Part shown: piece after piece, positions 23,610 to 33,272 of the stretch
How the letters are laid out: each line of letters opens with the position of its first letter
Numbering within the stretch: the first letter of the stretch is position 1
Origin: CADDYT01 sp035294125
GTDB lineage: Bacteria; Chloroflexota; Ktedonobacteria; Ktedonobacterales; Ktedonobacteraceae
Reading direction: 5' to 3'
NCBI GenBank assembly: GCA_035294125.1
Contig: DATGLM010000029.1
Location: 62,001 to 126,000, forward strand
DNA length: 64,000 nucleotides
The notes under the pieces: model-generated
Seen by the model: only the letters and a program-made list of their open reading frames with translations
The model's database searches: none
Told to the model about the DNA's origin: nothing
Translations under genes and position numbers: made by a program

Positions 23610-25700
23610 ATGACAGAGATTTCCGCGCCATCGGTACTGGCGCTACTGGTGGCGCGCTCGCGCAAGCTGGGAGCTGACCGCTCGATTTGCAACTGGGGCG
23701 GTGGCAATACGTCCGCTAAGGCTGAGGAGATCGATTTTCGCGGGCGTCCGGCGCGGGTGCTATGGATCAAAGGCTCCGGCTCCGATCTGGCGAGTGTGAC
23801 CGAAGCCTCCTTTACCGCACTATACCTTGACGATGTGCTGCCCCTGCTCGAACGCGAGCGCATGAGCGATACCGATATGGTGGACTATCTGGCCCACTGC
23901 TTCTACGAGCCAGGTCGCCCGCGCCCCTCCATCGAGACGCTGATGCATGCCTTTCTCCCGTTCGCCCATATCGATCACACTCATGCCGACGCTACCAATT
24001 ACTTTGCCTGCGCCGCCAATGGCGAGCAACTGGCCCGTGACTGCTTCGGCGACGCGCTGATCTGGATTCCCTATCGCCGCCCCGGCTTCGGGCTGGCCCG
24101 TGAGGTTGCCCTGGCGGTGCGCCAGCATCCCGAAGCGAAGCTCGTCATTCTTGCCAAACATGGCCTCATTACCTGGGGCGAGACCGACGAGTCCTGCTAT
24201 GCCTCGACGCTTGAGGCCATTGCGCAGGCTCGTAGCTTTGTCGAGGAGCGCGTTGCCCGCGCCGATCGCCCCGTCTTTGGAGGCGTGCGCGTTCCCTCCC
24301 TGGCAGCCGAAGAGCGACGCGCCATCGCGGCGCAGGTAGCTCCCACCTTACGCGGGCTGGTTTCGACGGAAAAACACCAGATCCTGCACTTCGAGGACAG
24401 CGAGGACGTGCTGAGCTATGTCAGCAGCCATGGTGCCCCGCGCCTGGTGCGGATTGGCGCGGCCTGCCCCGACCATCTCGTGCATACCAAACCCTGGCCG
24501 CTGCTGGTCGACTGGACGCCCGAACAGGATGTCGCTGCTCTCAGCGAGGCTCTACGCAGCGGAGTCGCTGCCTACGTCAGTAAATATCAGAGCTACTTGC
24601 AGGCCAACGCCCGGCAGAATCTGGACCCAGATGCCACCACGCCGGTCTACCGCGAGGCGGATGCCGTGGTCGATCCGCACCCGCGAGTCATCTTGATCCC
24701 CGGCGTGGGTATGTTCACCACAGGCAAAGATGCCTTGATGGCCGATGTCTCAGCCCAACTCACGCACCGCTCCATCGATGTTATGCATGGCGCTGAAGCC
24801 TGTGGAGGCTTTATCTCGCTCAGCGACGCCGAAAGCTACGCGGTGGAATACTGGCCGCTGGAGCAGTACAAGCTCAAACTGGCCCCCCCTGAGCGTGAGT
24901 TTGCCCGCCATGTGGCTCTGGTAACGGGAGCGGCAGGCGGCATTGGCTCGGCCACCTGTCGCCGTCTCGCCCAGGATGGCGCGCATATTGTCGCCACCGA
25001 TATTGATCTGGCAGGAGCGGAGCGACTTGCGGCCTATCTCAATCAGCAGTATGGAGCCGGGCGAGCCGTGGCTGTGAAAATGGATGTCACCAGCGAAGAG
25101 AGCGTGCGTGCGGCCTTTGCGCAGGCGGCTCTGGCCTTTGGCGGCATCGATGTTGTTGTCAGCAATGCGGGCATCGCTTCCAGCGCCCCGATCACCGAGA
25201 CGAGCCTGGCGGAGTGGACCAGAAACTGGAATATCCTGGCGACCGGCTACTTCCTGGTGGCCCGCGAGGGCTTCCGGCTGCTGGAAAAGCAGGGGCGAGG
25301 CGGCAACCTGGTCTTTGTCGCCAGTAAGAACGCGCTGGTGGCAGGCAAGAACGCGGCGGCGTACTCGACGGCCAAAGCGGCGGAGGCCCACCTGGCGCGC
25401 TGCCTGGCCGAAGAGGGTGGCCAGTTCGGCATTCGCGTCAACACCGTCAATCCCGACGCCGTGCTGGCCGGTTCGCGCATCTGGGACAGTGCCTGGCGGC
25501 AGGAACGTGCCGCAACCTATGGGGTAGCACCTGACCAGTTGGAAGAGGTGTATCGCAAGCGGACAACGCTGGGCGTCAACATTCTGCCTGAAGATATCGC
25601 CGAAGCTGTGGCCTTCTTTGCCTCACCCACGCGCTCCATCAAGAGCACCGGCAACATTCTCAACGTCGATGGCGGTGTCGCGGCGGCCTATCCCCGCTAG
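23610..25700 (+). CDS. rhaE: Bifunctional rhamnulose-1-phosphate aldolase / L-lactaldehyde dehydrogenase
   Basis: 696-residue fusion. The N-terminal class II aldolase domain (residues 1-~400) has NWGGGNTSAKAEEIDFRGR, HTHADATNYFACAA (metal His) and AKHGLITWGE, and cleaves L-rhamnulose 1-phosphate to DHAP and L-lactaldehyde. The C-terminal SDR domain (from about residue 430) has VTGAAGGIG for NAD binding, SNAG, catalytic YSTAK near residue 585 and the terminal LNVDGG, and oxidises lactaldehyde to L-lactate. This is the known RhaEW/YuxG architecture. It lies upstream of rhamnulokinase and LutABC, which use and remove its substrate and product. Confidence 0.94.
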   Translation: MTEISAPSVLALLVARSRKLGADRSICNWGGGNTSAKAEEIDFRGRPARVLWIKGSGSDLASVTEASFTALYLDDVLPLLERERMSDTDMVDYLAHCFYEPGRPRPSIETLMHAFLPFAHIDHTHADATNYFACAANGEQLARDCFGDALIWIPYRRPGFGLAREVALAVRQHPEAKLVILAKHGLITWGETDESCYASTLEAIAQARSFVEERVARADRPVFGGVRVPSLAAEERRAIAAQVAPTLRGLVSTEKHQILHFEDSEDVLSYVSSHGAPRLVRIGAACPDHLVHTKPWPLLVDWTPEQDVAALSEALRSGVAAYVSKYQSYLQANARQNLDPDATTPVYREADAVVDPHPRVILIPGVGMFTTGKDALMADVSAQLTHRSIDVMHGAEACGGFISLSDAESYAVEYWPLEQYKLKLAPPEREFARHVALVTGAAGGIGSATCRRLAQDGAHIVATDIDLAGAERLAAYLNQQYGAGRAVAVKMDVTSEESVRAAFAQAALAFGGIDVVVSNAGIASSAPITETSLAEWTRNWNILATGYFLVAREGFRLLEKQGRGGNLVFVASKNALVAGKNAAAYSTAKAAEAHLARCLAEEGGQFGIRVNTVNPDAVLAGSRIWDSAWRQERAATYGVAPDQLEEVYRKRTTLGVNILPEDIAEAVAFFASPTRSIKSTGNILNVDGGVAAAYPR

Positions 25701-25714
25701 AAAAGGAGCGGTCA

Positions 25715-27199
25715 ATGAAGACACGCAACATAGCGGCAGTGGATCTGGGAGCCAGCAGCGGGCGCGTGCTGCTGGCTCGCTTCGATGGGCAATCTCTCGA
25801 CCTGCAAGAAGTACATCGCTTCCCCAATCGCCCGGTCATGCTGCGTGGGCATCGCTTCTGGAATATGCTGAACCTGTGGGACGAGACGCTGGCCGGGCTG
25901 CGCAAAGCCCGCACGCTCGCGGGAACCCTGGACAGCGTTGGTGTCGATACCTGGGGAGTTGATTATGGCCTGGTGGATGCCTCTGGTTTCCCGCTCGGCC
26001 TGCCCTTCCAGTACCGCGACGCTCGTACCGATGGCGTGATGGAGCAGGTTTTTGCCCGCATCCCACGCGAACTACTCTACCGGCGCACCGGTGTCCAGTT
26101 ATTGCCCATCAACACACTTTTCCAGCTCTATGCGCATGAACAGATGCAGCCAGGACACCTTGCCCACGCGCATCGGCTGCTCATGATCCCTGACCTGCTG
26201 CATAGCTGGCTCTCCGGTTCAATGGTGACCGAGCGCACCAACGCCACCACGACGCAGTGCTGGGATCCGCTCGCTGCGCAGTGGGCAACTGACCTGCTTG
26301 AGTGGTTGGAGATTCCAACCTCCATGCTCGCGCCGGTGGTTGAGGCTGGCACGGTGCTGGGTGAGGTTTTGCCTGAGTGGCGGGGCGAGTTTGGCAACGC
26401 CCTTGTCATTACACCCGCCACGCACGATACCGGCTCGGCCATCGCCGCCACACCTGCTAAAGCGGCGAGTAACTGGGGCTATATCAGTTCTGGCACCTGG
26501 TCGCTGGTCGGAGCAGAGCTTGCGCAGCCTGTCATGACGGAAGCCGCGCTCGCCGCCAATTTCACCAACGAGGGCGGCGTCTTCGGCACCACCCGCTTCC
26601 TCAAAAATATCACGGGGCTCTGGCTCTTGCAGGAGTGCCAGCGCCGCTGGGAGTACGAAGGACATAGCATCGACTACGACACGCTGCTGGCGGATGTGGA
26701 CGCGGTTCCTCCCTTCGCCGCCTTGATTGACCCGGATGATGCGCGCTTCCTGGCTCCGGCTGATATGCCTGCCGCCATCAACTCGTACCTTATCGAGCAC
26801 GGACAGGCACCGCTTTCTGCTCCTGCGGCGTTTGCGCGCTGCATCATGGAGAGCCTTGTGCTGCGCTATTGCCAGGTCTTTGCGCAGATGAGCGCGTTAA
26901 CAGGTGATATAATGAATCAGGTACACGTCCTGGGTGGGGGCGCGCGCAACAATAGACTCAACCTGTGGCTGGCAGATGCTCTCAGTGTGCCGGTGATTGC
27001 CGGGCCATACGAGGCGACGGCGCTGGGCAACGCACTGATGCAACTGGTGGGCCTGGACGAACTACATACATTGGAAGAGGTGCGCACCATCGCACGCAAC
27101 GCGCCCACACGAGTGTTCTTGCCGCGAGAGGCTGAACAAGCCGCGTGGCAGGAAGCGGCGCAACGCTTCAGGGCGATTACCGGTGGAGGTGTTCCTTAG
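25715..27199 (+). CDS. rhaB: Rhamnulokinase (FGGY carbohydrate kinase)
   Basis: 494-residue FGGY kinase phosphorylating L-rhamnulose at O1. The N-terminus IAAVDLGASSGRVLLARFDG is the ATP-binding phosphate loop specific to rhamnulokinases. Further marks are SVGVDTWGVDYGLVD (catalytic base Asp), QYRDARTDGV, TATHDTGSAIAATP-like VITPATHDTGSA, SSGTWSLVG and HVLGGGARNN in the second ATPase lobe. It starts 14 bp after the aldolase gene with AAAGGAGCGGTCA as ribosome site. Confidence 0.94.
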   Translation: MKTRNIAAVDLGASSGRVLLARFDGQSLDLQEVHRFPNRPVMLRGHRFWNMLNLWDETLAGLRKARTLAGTLDSVGVDTWGVDYGLVDASGFPLGLPFQYRDARTDGVMEQVFARIPRELLYRRTGVQLLPINTLFQLYAHEQMQPGHLAHAHRLLMIPDLLHSWLSGSMVTERTNATTTQCWDPLAAQWATDLLEWLEIPTSMLAPVVEAGTVLGEVLPEWRGEFGNALVITPATHDTGSAIAATPAKAASNWGYISSGTWSLVGAELAQPVMTEAALAANFTNEGGVFGTTRFLKNITGLWLLQECQRRWEYEGHSIDYDTLLADVDAVPPFAALIDPDDARFLAPADMPAAINSYLIEHGQAPLSAPAAFARCIMESLVLRYCQVFAQMSALTGDIMNQVHVLGGGARNNRLNLWLADALSVPVIAGPYEATALGNALMQLVGLDELHTLEEVRTIARNAPTRVFLPREAEQAAWQEAAQRFRAITGGGVP

Positions 27200-27216
27200 A
27201 GAAGGAAGAGGCTGCT

Positions 27217-27954
27217 ATGCGCGTGTCACTCTTCATTACCTGCTTCAACGATACCCTCTTTCCGCAAGTTGGGATCGCTACCGTGCGCCTGCTGGAGCGG
27301 CTGGGCCACAGCGTGGATTTCCCGGAGGCGCAGACCTGCTGCGGGCAGATGCATTACAACACCGGCTACCAGCGCGAAGCTTTGCCGCTTATTCGCCGCT
27401 TTGTGCAGATATTCGGTGAGGCCGAGGTTGTCGTTGCCCCTTCGGCCTCCTGTGTTGGCATGGTGCGCGACCTCTACGCCCGCGCCGCCGCATGGTTCGA
27501 CGATCAACAGTTGGCGGCGGATGTGGCCGCGCTGTCTCCCCGCGTCTATGAGCTGACCGAGTTTCTCGTCTACAGGCTGGGCCTGGAGGATGTTGGAGCC
27601 TACTATCCCCACCGCGTGACCTATCATCCCACCTGCCACTCGCTGCGTTTCTTGCATGTCGGGGATGCACCGCAGCGCCTGCTGCGCGCTGTGCATGGCA
27701 TCGATTTCGTGGAACTGCCGGAGGCGCTGGAATGCTGCGGCTTCGGCGGCACCTTCGCCATCAAGAATGCCGATACCTCGCTGGCGATGCTCAGCGATAA
27801 GCTGCGTCACGTGCTGGATACGCGGGCCGAGGTCTGCGTGGCGGCGGACAGCTCCTGCCTGATGCACATCGGAGGCGCGCTGCACCGCCAGCGGGCGGGA
27901 GTGCGCACCGTCCATATCGCCGAAATTCTGGCGACCACCGAGGAGAGGAGTTAG
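27217..27954 (+). CDS. lutA: L-lactate utilisation protein LutA
   Basis: 245-residue subunit of the LutABC L-lactate dehydrogenase complex that oxidises L-lactate to pyruvate. It has the two CCG domains of the family: QTCCGQMHYNTGY (about residue 40) and LECCGFGGTFAIKN (about residue 172), plus PSASCVGMVR and TYHPTCHSLR, which bind an iron-sulfur cofactor. The ATG at 27217 is preceded by GAAGGAAGAGG. Its place directly after the rhamnose genes explains the fate of lactate made by the aldolase/dehydrogenase. Confidence 0.94.
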   Translation: MRVSLFITCFNDTLFPQVGIATVRLLERLGHSVDFPEAQTCCGQMHYNTGYQREALPLIRRFVQIFGEAEVVVAPSASCVGMVRDLYARAAAWFDDQQLAADVAALSPRVYELTEFLVYRLGLEDVGAYYPHRVTYHPTCHSLRFLHVGDAPQRLLRAVHGIDFVELPEALECCGFGGTFAIKNADTSLAMLSDKLRHVLDTRAEVCVAADSSCLMHIGGALHRQRAGVRTVHIAEILATTEERS

Positions 27955-27956
27955 CC

Positions 27957-29531
27957 ATGAGTACACCGGGTGTTCCAGGCGTTTCTGGCGTTCCAGATGC
28001 CCCCGCCGCTCCTGAGAGGCGCGTTAGAAGGCCGCGCCCGCTGCCCATGTTCCAGAAAGGGGCCAGGCAGGCTCTCGAAAATCCGCAGTTGCGGCGCAAT
28101 CTATACAAGGCGACGCATACCATTCGCAATAAGCGCGCCGCCGTGGTGGGAGAAGTGCCTGACTGGCAGGAACTGCGCGAGGCGGGACGGGCGATCAAAG
28201 AGCGTACTTTGCGCCACCTGGATACGTATTTGCAGGAACTGGAAGCCTCGGTGCAGCGTGCGGGCGGTCGCGTCCACTGGGCGCGGGATGCCGAGGAGGC
28301 CAACACCATTATCGCGCGCATTGTGGCTGAGCATGGGGCGCGTGAAGTCATCAAGGTGAAATCGCTGACGACAGACGAGATTCGGCTGAACGAGGCACTG
28401 GCCGCACAGGGCATCGACGCCATCGAGACCGATCTCGCCGAACTGATTATCCAGCTTGCCGGTGAGCGTTCCTCGCATATCCTGGTGCCTGCCATTCACA
28501 AGAACCGCTCGGAGATTCGCGAGCTGTTCTTGCACGAGTTGATTGAGCACGACCTGGTGCCTGGGCCGCGAGAGTTGCTGGGGACCGGGGTGGACGAACT
28601 CTCCGACGAGCCGCGAGCCTTGACGACAGTGGCGCGAGCCTACCTGCGCAACAAGTTCCTCTCGGCGCAAGTAGCCATCAGCGGCGCGAACTTCGCCGTG
28701 GCCGAGTCGGGGACGGTCTGCGTCGTCGAATCGGAGGGCAACGGGCGCATGTGCCTCACCCTGCCGCAGGTCCTGATCTCGGTTATGGGCATCGAAAAGG
28801 TCATTCCAACGTGGCAGGACCTGGAAGTCTTCCTGCAATTGCTGCCGCGCTCTTCCACCGGCGAGCGTATGAATCCCTATACCTCGCTCTGGACGGGCGT
28901 TTCTCAGGGCGATGGCCCGCGAGAGTTTCATCTCGTGCTGCTCGATAACGGGCGCACACAGGTGCTGGCCGACACGGTCGGGCGGCAAGCGCTCAACTGC
29001 ATTCGCTGCAGCGCCTGCCTGAATATCTGCCCGGTTTATGAGCGCACCGGCGGCCATGCCTACGCCTCGGTCTATCCCGGCCCCATCGGCGCCATCCTGA
29101 CACCGCAGTTGCTCGGTGTCGAGAATGCCAGCTCGCTCCCCTACGCCTCCTCGCTCTGTGGCGCCTGCTACGAGGTCTGTCCGGTCAAAATCAACATCCC
29201 CGAAGTGCTCATTTACCTGCGCGGGCAGGTGGTACAGCACAAACAGGAGAGCGCGCTGGGTCGCCTGAGTCCAGAGGCTCTAGCGATGAAGGTGATGGCG
29301 CAGCTATTTTCCAGCCAGATGCAGTACGAGGAGGCACAGCAGCTCGCCCGGCTGGGACAGTTGCCATTCGTACATCGAGGTGCCATCACCAGACTCCCCG
29401 GCCCGTTGGGTGGCTGGAGTGCCATGCGCGATCTCTCTCCCGTTCCCACGCAGAGCTTTCGTGGCTGGTGGCGCTCCCGTCAGGCCGCGCGGCGGAAGAT
29501 AGAACAGCCCGTACAGGAGGAGCAGCCATGA
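27957..29531 (+). CDS. lutB: L-lactate utilisation iron-sulfur protein LutB
   Basis: 524-residue LutB. The LUD domain fills roughly residues 60-310 (VKSLTTDEIRLNEALAAQG, SGANFAVAESGTVCVVESEG). Two 4Fe-4S motifs follow: CIRCSACLNICPVY near residue 347 and CGACYEVCPVKI near residue 400. The first 25 residues are a Val-Pro-Gly-Ala-rich extension that is not part of the family core. It starts 2 bp after LutA and overlaps LutC by 4 bp, so the three subunits are co-translated. Confidence 0.94.
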   Translation: MSTPGVPGVSGVPDAPAAPERRVRRPRPLPMFQKGARQALENPQLRRNLYKATHTIRNKRAAVVGEVPDWQELREAGRAIKERTLRHLDTYLQELEASVQRAGGRVHWARDAEEANTIIARIVAEHGAREVIKVKSLTTDEIRLNEALAAQGIDAIETDLAELIIQLAGERSSHILVPAIHKNRSEIRELFLHELIEHDLVPGPRELLGTGVDELSDEPRALTTVARAYLRNKFLSAQVAISGANFAVAESGTVCVVESEGNGRMCLTLPQVLISVMGIEKVIPTWQDLEVFLQLLPRSSTGERMNPYTSLWTGVSQGDGPREFHLVLLDNGRTQVLADTVGRQALNCIRCSACLNICPVYERTGGHAYASVYPGPIGAILTPQLLGVENASSLPYASSLCGACYEVCPVKINIPEVLIYLRGQVVQHKQESALGRLSPEALAMKVMAQLFSSQMQYEEAQQLARLGQLPFVHRGAITRLPGPLGGWSAMRDLSPVPTQSFRGWWRSRQAARRKIEQPVQEEQP

Positions 29532-30193
29532 GCGCGTCGGATACAGCACGCGAGACGATCCTGCAACGCATTCGCGCGGCTCTGCGCGATGTCCCGGCAG
29601 GCGAGCAACCGGAGGAAGTAGTCGTGGCGCGTGACTATCGGCATAATGGCTCGGCGGCGCGGGAAGAGGTGGTCGAACAATTTATCGAGCGCGTTGCCGA
29701 CTACAAGGTCATTGTGCAACGGGTCGAGGAAAGTGCATTGCCGCAGGCTATCGCGGAAGCTTGCGCGGCGCGTGGTGTGCAGTATCTTGTCGTTCCGGCT
29801 GATCTGCCCGCCTCCTGGCTGCCCCCGCATGTGGAGCTATTGCCAGACGCCAACACCCTCGGCTACGAGCAACTGGACAAGAGCGATGGCGTGCTCACCG
29901 GCTGCGCGCTGGCAATTGCCCAGACTGGCACGATTGTGCTCAACGGCGGCCCCTCGCAGGGTCGGCGCGCCATCACGCTGCTGCCGGATTATCACCTGTG
30001 CGTCGTCTTTGAAAACCAGATCGTTGACCTCGTGCCGGAAGCCCTCGCCAACCTGCGCGACGCCGTACTTGCCGAAAGACGCCCCATCACCTTCATCTCC
30101 GGCCCCTCGGCCACCAGTGATATCGAACTCAACCGTGTCGAAGGTGTGCATGGCCCGCGCACTTTACAGGTGCTCGTGGTGAGAAATGCCTGA
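29528..30193 (+). CDS. lutC: L-lactate utilisation protein LutC
   Basis: 221-residue LUD-domain protein, third subunit of LutABC. GVLTGCALAIAQTGTIVLNG, RRAITLLPDYHLCVVFENQI and ITFISGPSATSDIELNRVEG are the standard LutC blocks. The ATG lies inside the stop region of lutB (ATGA). It ends the apparent rhamnose-lactate operon; the next gene begins 87 bp later and is functionally different. Confidence 0.94.
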   Translation: MSASDTARETILQRIRAALRDVPAGEQPEEVVVARDYRHNGSAAREEVVEQFIERVADYKVIVQRVEESALPQAIAEACAARGVQYLVVPADLPASWLPPHVELLPDANTLGYEQLDKSDGVLTGCALAIAQTGTIVLNGGPSQGRRAITLLPDYHLCVVFENQIVDLVPEALANLRDAVLAERRPITFISGPSATSDIELNRVEGVHGPRTLQVLVVRNA

Positions 30194-30280
30194 GAGAGGA
30201 CAGATTCAACAAATATCCCGACCATTCGTATAGCTTTGAGTAGGGTAGCTCTTTTCGACGCACAAATTGAGGTATATGGT

Positions 30281-31510
30281 ATGGAACAAGCAGCGCCTTC
30301 CCCCCGGACGTTCATCGCGCCATTGAGCCTTGTCAACCTGGACGCGGCCAGAGAACGCTTCGGGGAGCAGAAAGTCAACCTGCTCATCGAACTGACGCAT
30401 ACCGGCGACGCCCTGGCGGATGCTGTCATCGAGGAAATCGCAGCGCTCGGCCCGGAGGCAAGCCGCAAGCTCAATCTTGGTATCAAGCAGGGCCTCAAAA
30501 CGGTGGATAACCCTCCACCTGCTGTCAGCGCATTTCTCGAAGCTGCCGAGCGCATACCTGACTGGGTAAATCCACAAAGCTTGAAGCGCGGGTGCGAGGC
30601 GTATTTATTCATCGGCAATATCTGGATTATCTTCTCGCTTGGCCCTGGTTCGCTCACCCATACCTACAGTTCGCCCTCTATTGCCAGCGTCCTCGTCAGA
30701 ACCGGTAATCTCACGAAAATGGCTATGCGCCGACTTGCCGAGACCGGGAGCTGGAATATTGAATCCGTGCTGCCGGACGGTCTCTCCGTGGGTGCGAACG
30801 GCTACGTTCATAACTTACAGGTGCGCTTGCTGCATGCTCGTGTTCGCCATACCCTCCTTAAACAGGGCTGGAACAGGCATGCAACGGGTATGCCAATCAA
30901 CCAGGTGGAGATGGCGCGCACCTGGCTGGACTTCACCTACGTTCCCTTCAGCGCCCTGCAAAAATTCGGCATCACCTTTAGCCGCGAGGAACTCGCCGAT
31001 CTGTACCACCTCTGGCAGTACATTGCCTATCTGCTTGGCATCGACGAACGCCTCTACCGGCAAATGCTCGACCAGCAGCACGCTCAAGAGATTCTCGCGC
31101 TGATTGACAGCACGATGGAAGGCGCGAACGAGGACTCAAAAGTGCTGACGCAGGCTATGCTCGAAGCAGTCTCAACGTTCCTCCGGCCCGTGCTCAACCT
31201 GCCCGCCCCAATCACCTTTGACCTTGTAAGCGCCCTTACTCGTCACCTGCACGGCGCTCAACTGGCCGACCAGCTCGGCATCAAGAGAACATGGGTCAGC
31301 AAGACCATGCCGCTCATCACGCTCGCCAATCGCCTGCAACGCGCCTGGACCCGGCGCAGCCCCGCCGCTCGCCAGCGGTCCATCGCGCGCACCGTGCAGA
31401 TTTTCCACCACAATCTCGCCCTCACCGGCCAGACAACCTACCAGCGCGACGCCGACAACCTTATAACTTCGCAACTCCCCCAGGCCGTCGATCCACTGGC
31501 GACGACCTGA
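30281..31510 (+). CDS. Oxygenase MpaB family protein (DUF2236)
   Basis: 409-residue protein of the MpaB/latex-clearing-protein-like family, which in characterised members holds a b-type heme and oxidises hydrophobic substrates. Recognisable blocks are SPSIASVLVRTGNLTKMAMRR, LLHARVRHTLLKQGW (His candidates), MPINQVEMARTWLDFTYV and the IAYLLGIDERLY region. The ATG at 30281 has GAGGT 8 bp upstream; a TTG at 30236 is less convincing. No signal peptide is seen. It is 87 bp after lutC and may be separately transcribed. The substrate is unknown. Confidence 0.78.
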   Translation: MEQAAPSPRTFIAPLSLVNLDAARERFGEQKVNLLIELTHTGDALADAVIEEIAALGPEASRKLNLGIKQGLKTVDNPPPAVSAFLEAAERIPDWVNPQSLKRGCEAYLFIGNIWIIFSLGPGSLTHTYSSPSIASVLVRTGNLTKMAMRRLAETGSWNIESVLPDGLSVGANGYVHNLQVRLLHARVRHTLLKQGWNRHATGMPINQVEMARTWLDFTYVPFSALQKFGITFSREELADLYHLWQYIAYLLGIDERLYRQMLDQQHAQEILALIDSTMEGANEDSKVLTQAMLEAVSTFLRPVLNLPAPITFDLVSALTRHLHGAQLADQLGIKRTWVSKTMPLITLANRLQRAWTRRSPAARQRSIARTVQIFHHNLALTGQTTYQRDADNLITSQLPQAVDPLATT

Positions 31511-31521
31511 ACGCTGCGTCC

Positions 31522-32856
31522 CTACGTTCTATCGGCTGTAATCAGCCGCGCCCCAGGCTGAAGAGTAGTGTAGTTCCAGAACCAGAGCAGCATGACGATC
31601 AGGCGATTGCGAAAGCCGATCAGGAAGTAGAGATGCAGGACAAGCCAGAGAAACCACGCGAGCACCCCGGCAAATTGCAGCTTGCCGATAGAGACGATGC
31701 CGTGCAGGCGACCAATGGTCGCCATATTTCCCTTATCAAAGTAATGAAAGGGCTTGCTTACCTCTTTTCCTGCCACGCGGTCGGCAATAACCTGCGCTAC
31801 GTACTTTCCCTGCTGGATGGCTACCGGAGCCACGCCCGGCAGTGGCTTGCCATCCTGCTCAAAATGCGCCGTGTCGCCGATCACAAAGACATCAGGGTGA
31901 CCGGGAATGCTCACGTCGCTTGAGACAAAAACGCGGCCTGCGCGGTCGGTTTCGACGCCCAGCCACGCTCCCGCTGGCGATGCCGCAACTCCCGCTGTCC
32001 AGATCACCGTTTGCGCGGGCAGCAGTTTGCCACCGATGATGACCCCCTCGTCGGTGACATCCTCAACGGGCGAATGTGTGCGCACCTCAACTCCCATGTG
32101 GTTGAGCGCCTGCTTCGCTTTTCTGGCTAACCCTTCAGGGAAGGCCAGCAGGATGCGCGGCAGAGCCTCGACCAGAATAATGCGAGCGTCGGCAGGATCG
32201 ATACGATGAAATTCTCCCTTCAGAGTCTGATGCGCCAGCCCGGCGATGGCCCCGGCCATCTCAACGCCGGTCGGCCCGGCCCCGATCAGCACAAAGGTTA
32301 GCAGGGTCTGCCGCTTCTCTTCATCTGGCTCCTCCTCCGCCTGCTCGAAGGCACGCAGAATCTGGCTGCGCAGCTTCGTCGCCTCTTGAATCGATTTGAG
32401 ACCAGGAGCGAATCTCGCCCATTCATTGTGTCCGAAATAGCTGTCACGAGCGCCCGTCGCCAGGATCAGGTAATCATAGGGTATCGCCTGGTCGCCCATG
32501 AGGACGTGCTGCTGCTGCACATCCACGCCCGTGACCTCACCCATCAACACTTCCGTATTTTTCTGTTTTCTCAAGACATGCCGAATCGGCGCAGTGATAT
32601 CCGCGGGAGACAACGAGGCCGTTGCCACCTGGTAGAGCAGAGGCTGGAACAGGTGATAATTGTTGCGGTCGATCACCGTCACCTGCACCGGTGCGTCGCC
32701 TAAAGCTCTTGCCGCGTGTAGCCCTCCGAAGCCTGCTCCAACAATGACCACACGAGGTGGCGTCGTCGTTTTGGCAGAACGCGCCTGCGCACCGCTTACC
32801 GGCTCAACTGCATCCTCACGTCTTGTTGTTACTGCTGTCTCTGCTGCGTCTTTCAT
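31522..32856 (-). CDS. ndh: Type II NADH dehydrogenase (NDH-2)
   Basis: 444-residue single-subunit NADH:quinone oxidoreductase, membrane-associated and non-proton-pumping. FAD site VVIVGAGFGGLHAARAL at about residue 36, NAD site FVLIGAGPTGVEMAGAIAG at about residue 185, VFVIGDTAHF binding FAD late, and the C-terminal hydrophobic helix (FAGVLAWFLWLVLHLYFLIG) that docks to the membrane. An extra 33-residue polar N-terminus precedes the FAD fold. AAGGAG lies about 13 bp before the ATG. It is convergent with the DUF2236 gene, with 11 bp between stops. Confidence 0.94.
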   Translation of the reverse strand: MKDAAETAVTTRREDAVEPVSGAQARSAKTTTPPRVVIVGAGFGGLHAARALGDAPVQVTVIDRNNYHLFQPLLYQVATASLSPADITAPIRHVLRKQKNTEVLMGEVTGVDVQQQHVLMGDQAIPYDYLILATGARDSYFGHNEWARFAPGLKSIQEATKLRSQILRAFEQAEEEPDEEKRQTLLTFVLIGAGPTGVEMAGAIAGLAHQTLKGEFHRIDPADARIILVEALPRILLAFPEGLARKAKQALNHMGVEVRTHSPVEDVTDEGVIIGGKLLPAQTVIWTAGVAASPAGAWLGVETDRAGRVFVSSDVSIPGHPDVFVIGDTAHFEQDGKPLPGVAPVAIQQGKYVAQVIADRVAGKEVSKPFHYFDKGNMATIGRLHGIVSIGKLQFAGVLAWFLWLVLHLYFLIGFRNRLIVMLLWFWNYTTLQPGARLITADRT

Positions 32857-33272
32857 ATAGCCATAATCTCCTTGCCCAAAGTTGTTTTCCGTATCTTGCT
32901 CTACTGAAGAATATACCAGATTTGCCTTTCCCTCAGTGAGTCAGCCATTCGCGTGAGAGCGGCCTGTTACTCTATCCACTCATGATAAATACCCACCACG
33001 ATCTTTGTTGCCTCTTGGCTGGTTGAAAATGTTCTCGATGAATAGATAGGATATTTTTATCTCCCACATGTCCGGAAACTCTTCAATCTTAACCGTTCTT
33101 TAGGTATTTTTACCTAGTCTTTTGTCCTGAGCCGCTTTTCCCTTTGAGTGATGCCTTATATTAGAATTATCCCTTTGTAGCTGGCTCAGCTACATTGTGG
33201 CCTGTTGGAGCAGGATGAGATTTCCCGGCTCATTCTCAAATTCTATCAAACGAAAGGTAAGGAGAGACACCA
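32857..33272. other. Intergenic region between divergent ndh and phosphoesterase genes
   Basis: 416 bp, AT-richer than the flanks, without a credible open frame. It must hold both promoters. A TATATT -10-like element for ndh is at about 32918-32923 on the minus strand, without a convincing -35 box. AAGGTAAGGAG just before 33273 is the ribosome site of the downstream gene. No repeat or RNA gene was recognised. Confidence 0.5.

Noticed and set aside
28101..29240. 379-residue open frame antisense to lutB
   Set aside because: lutB has all family motifs and 4Fe-4S sites; the antisense product has no recognisable features.
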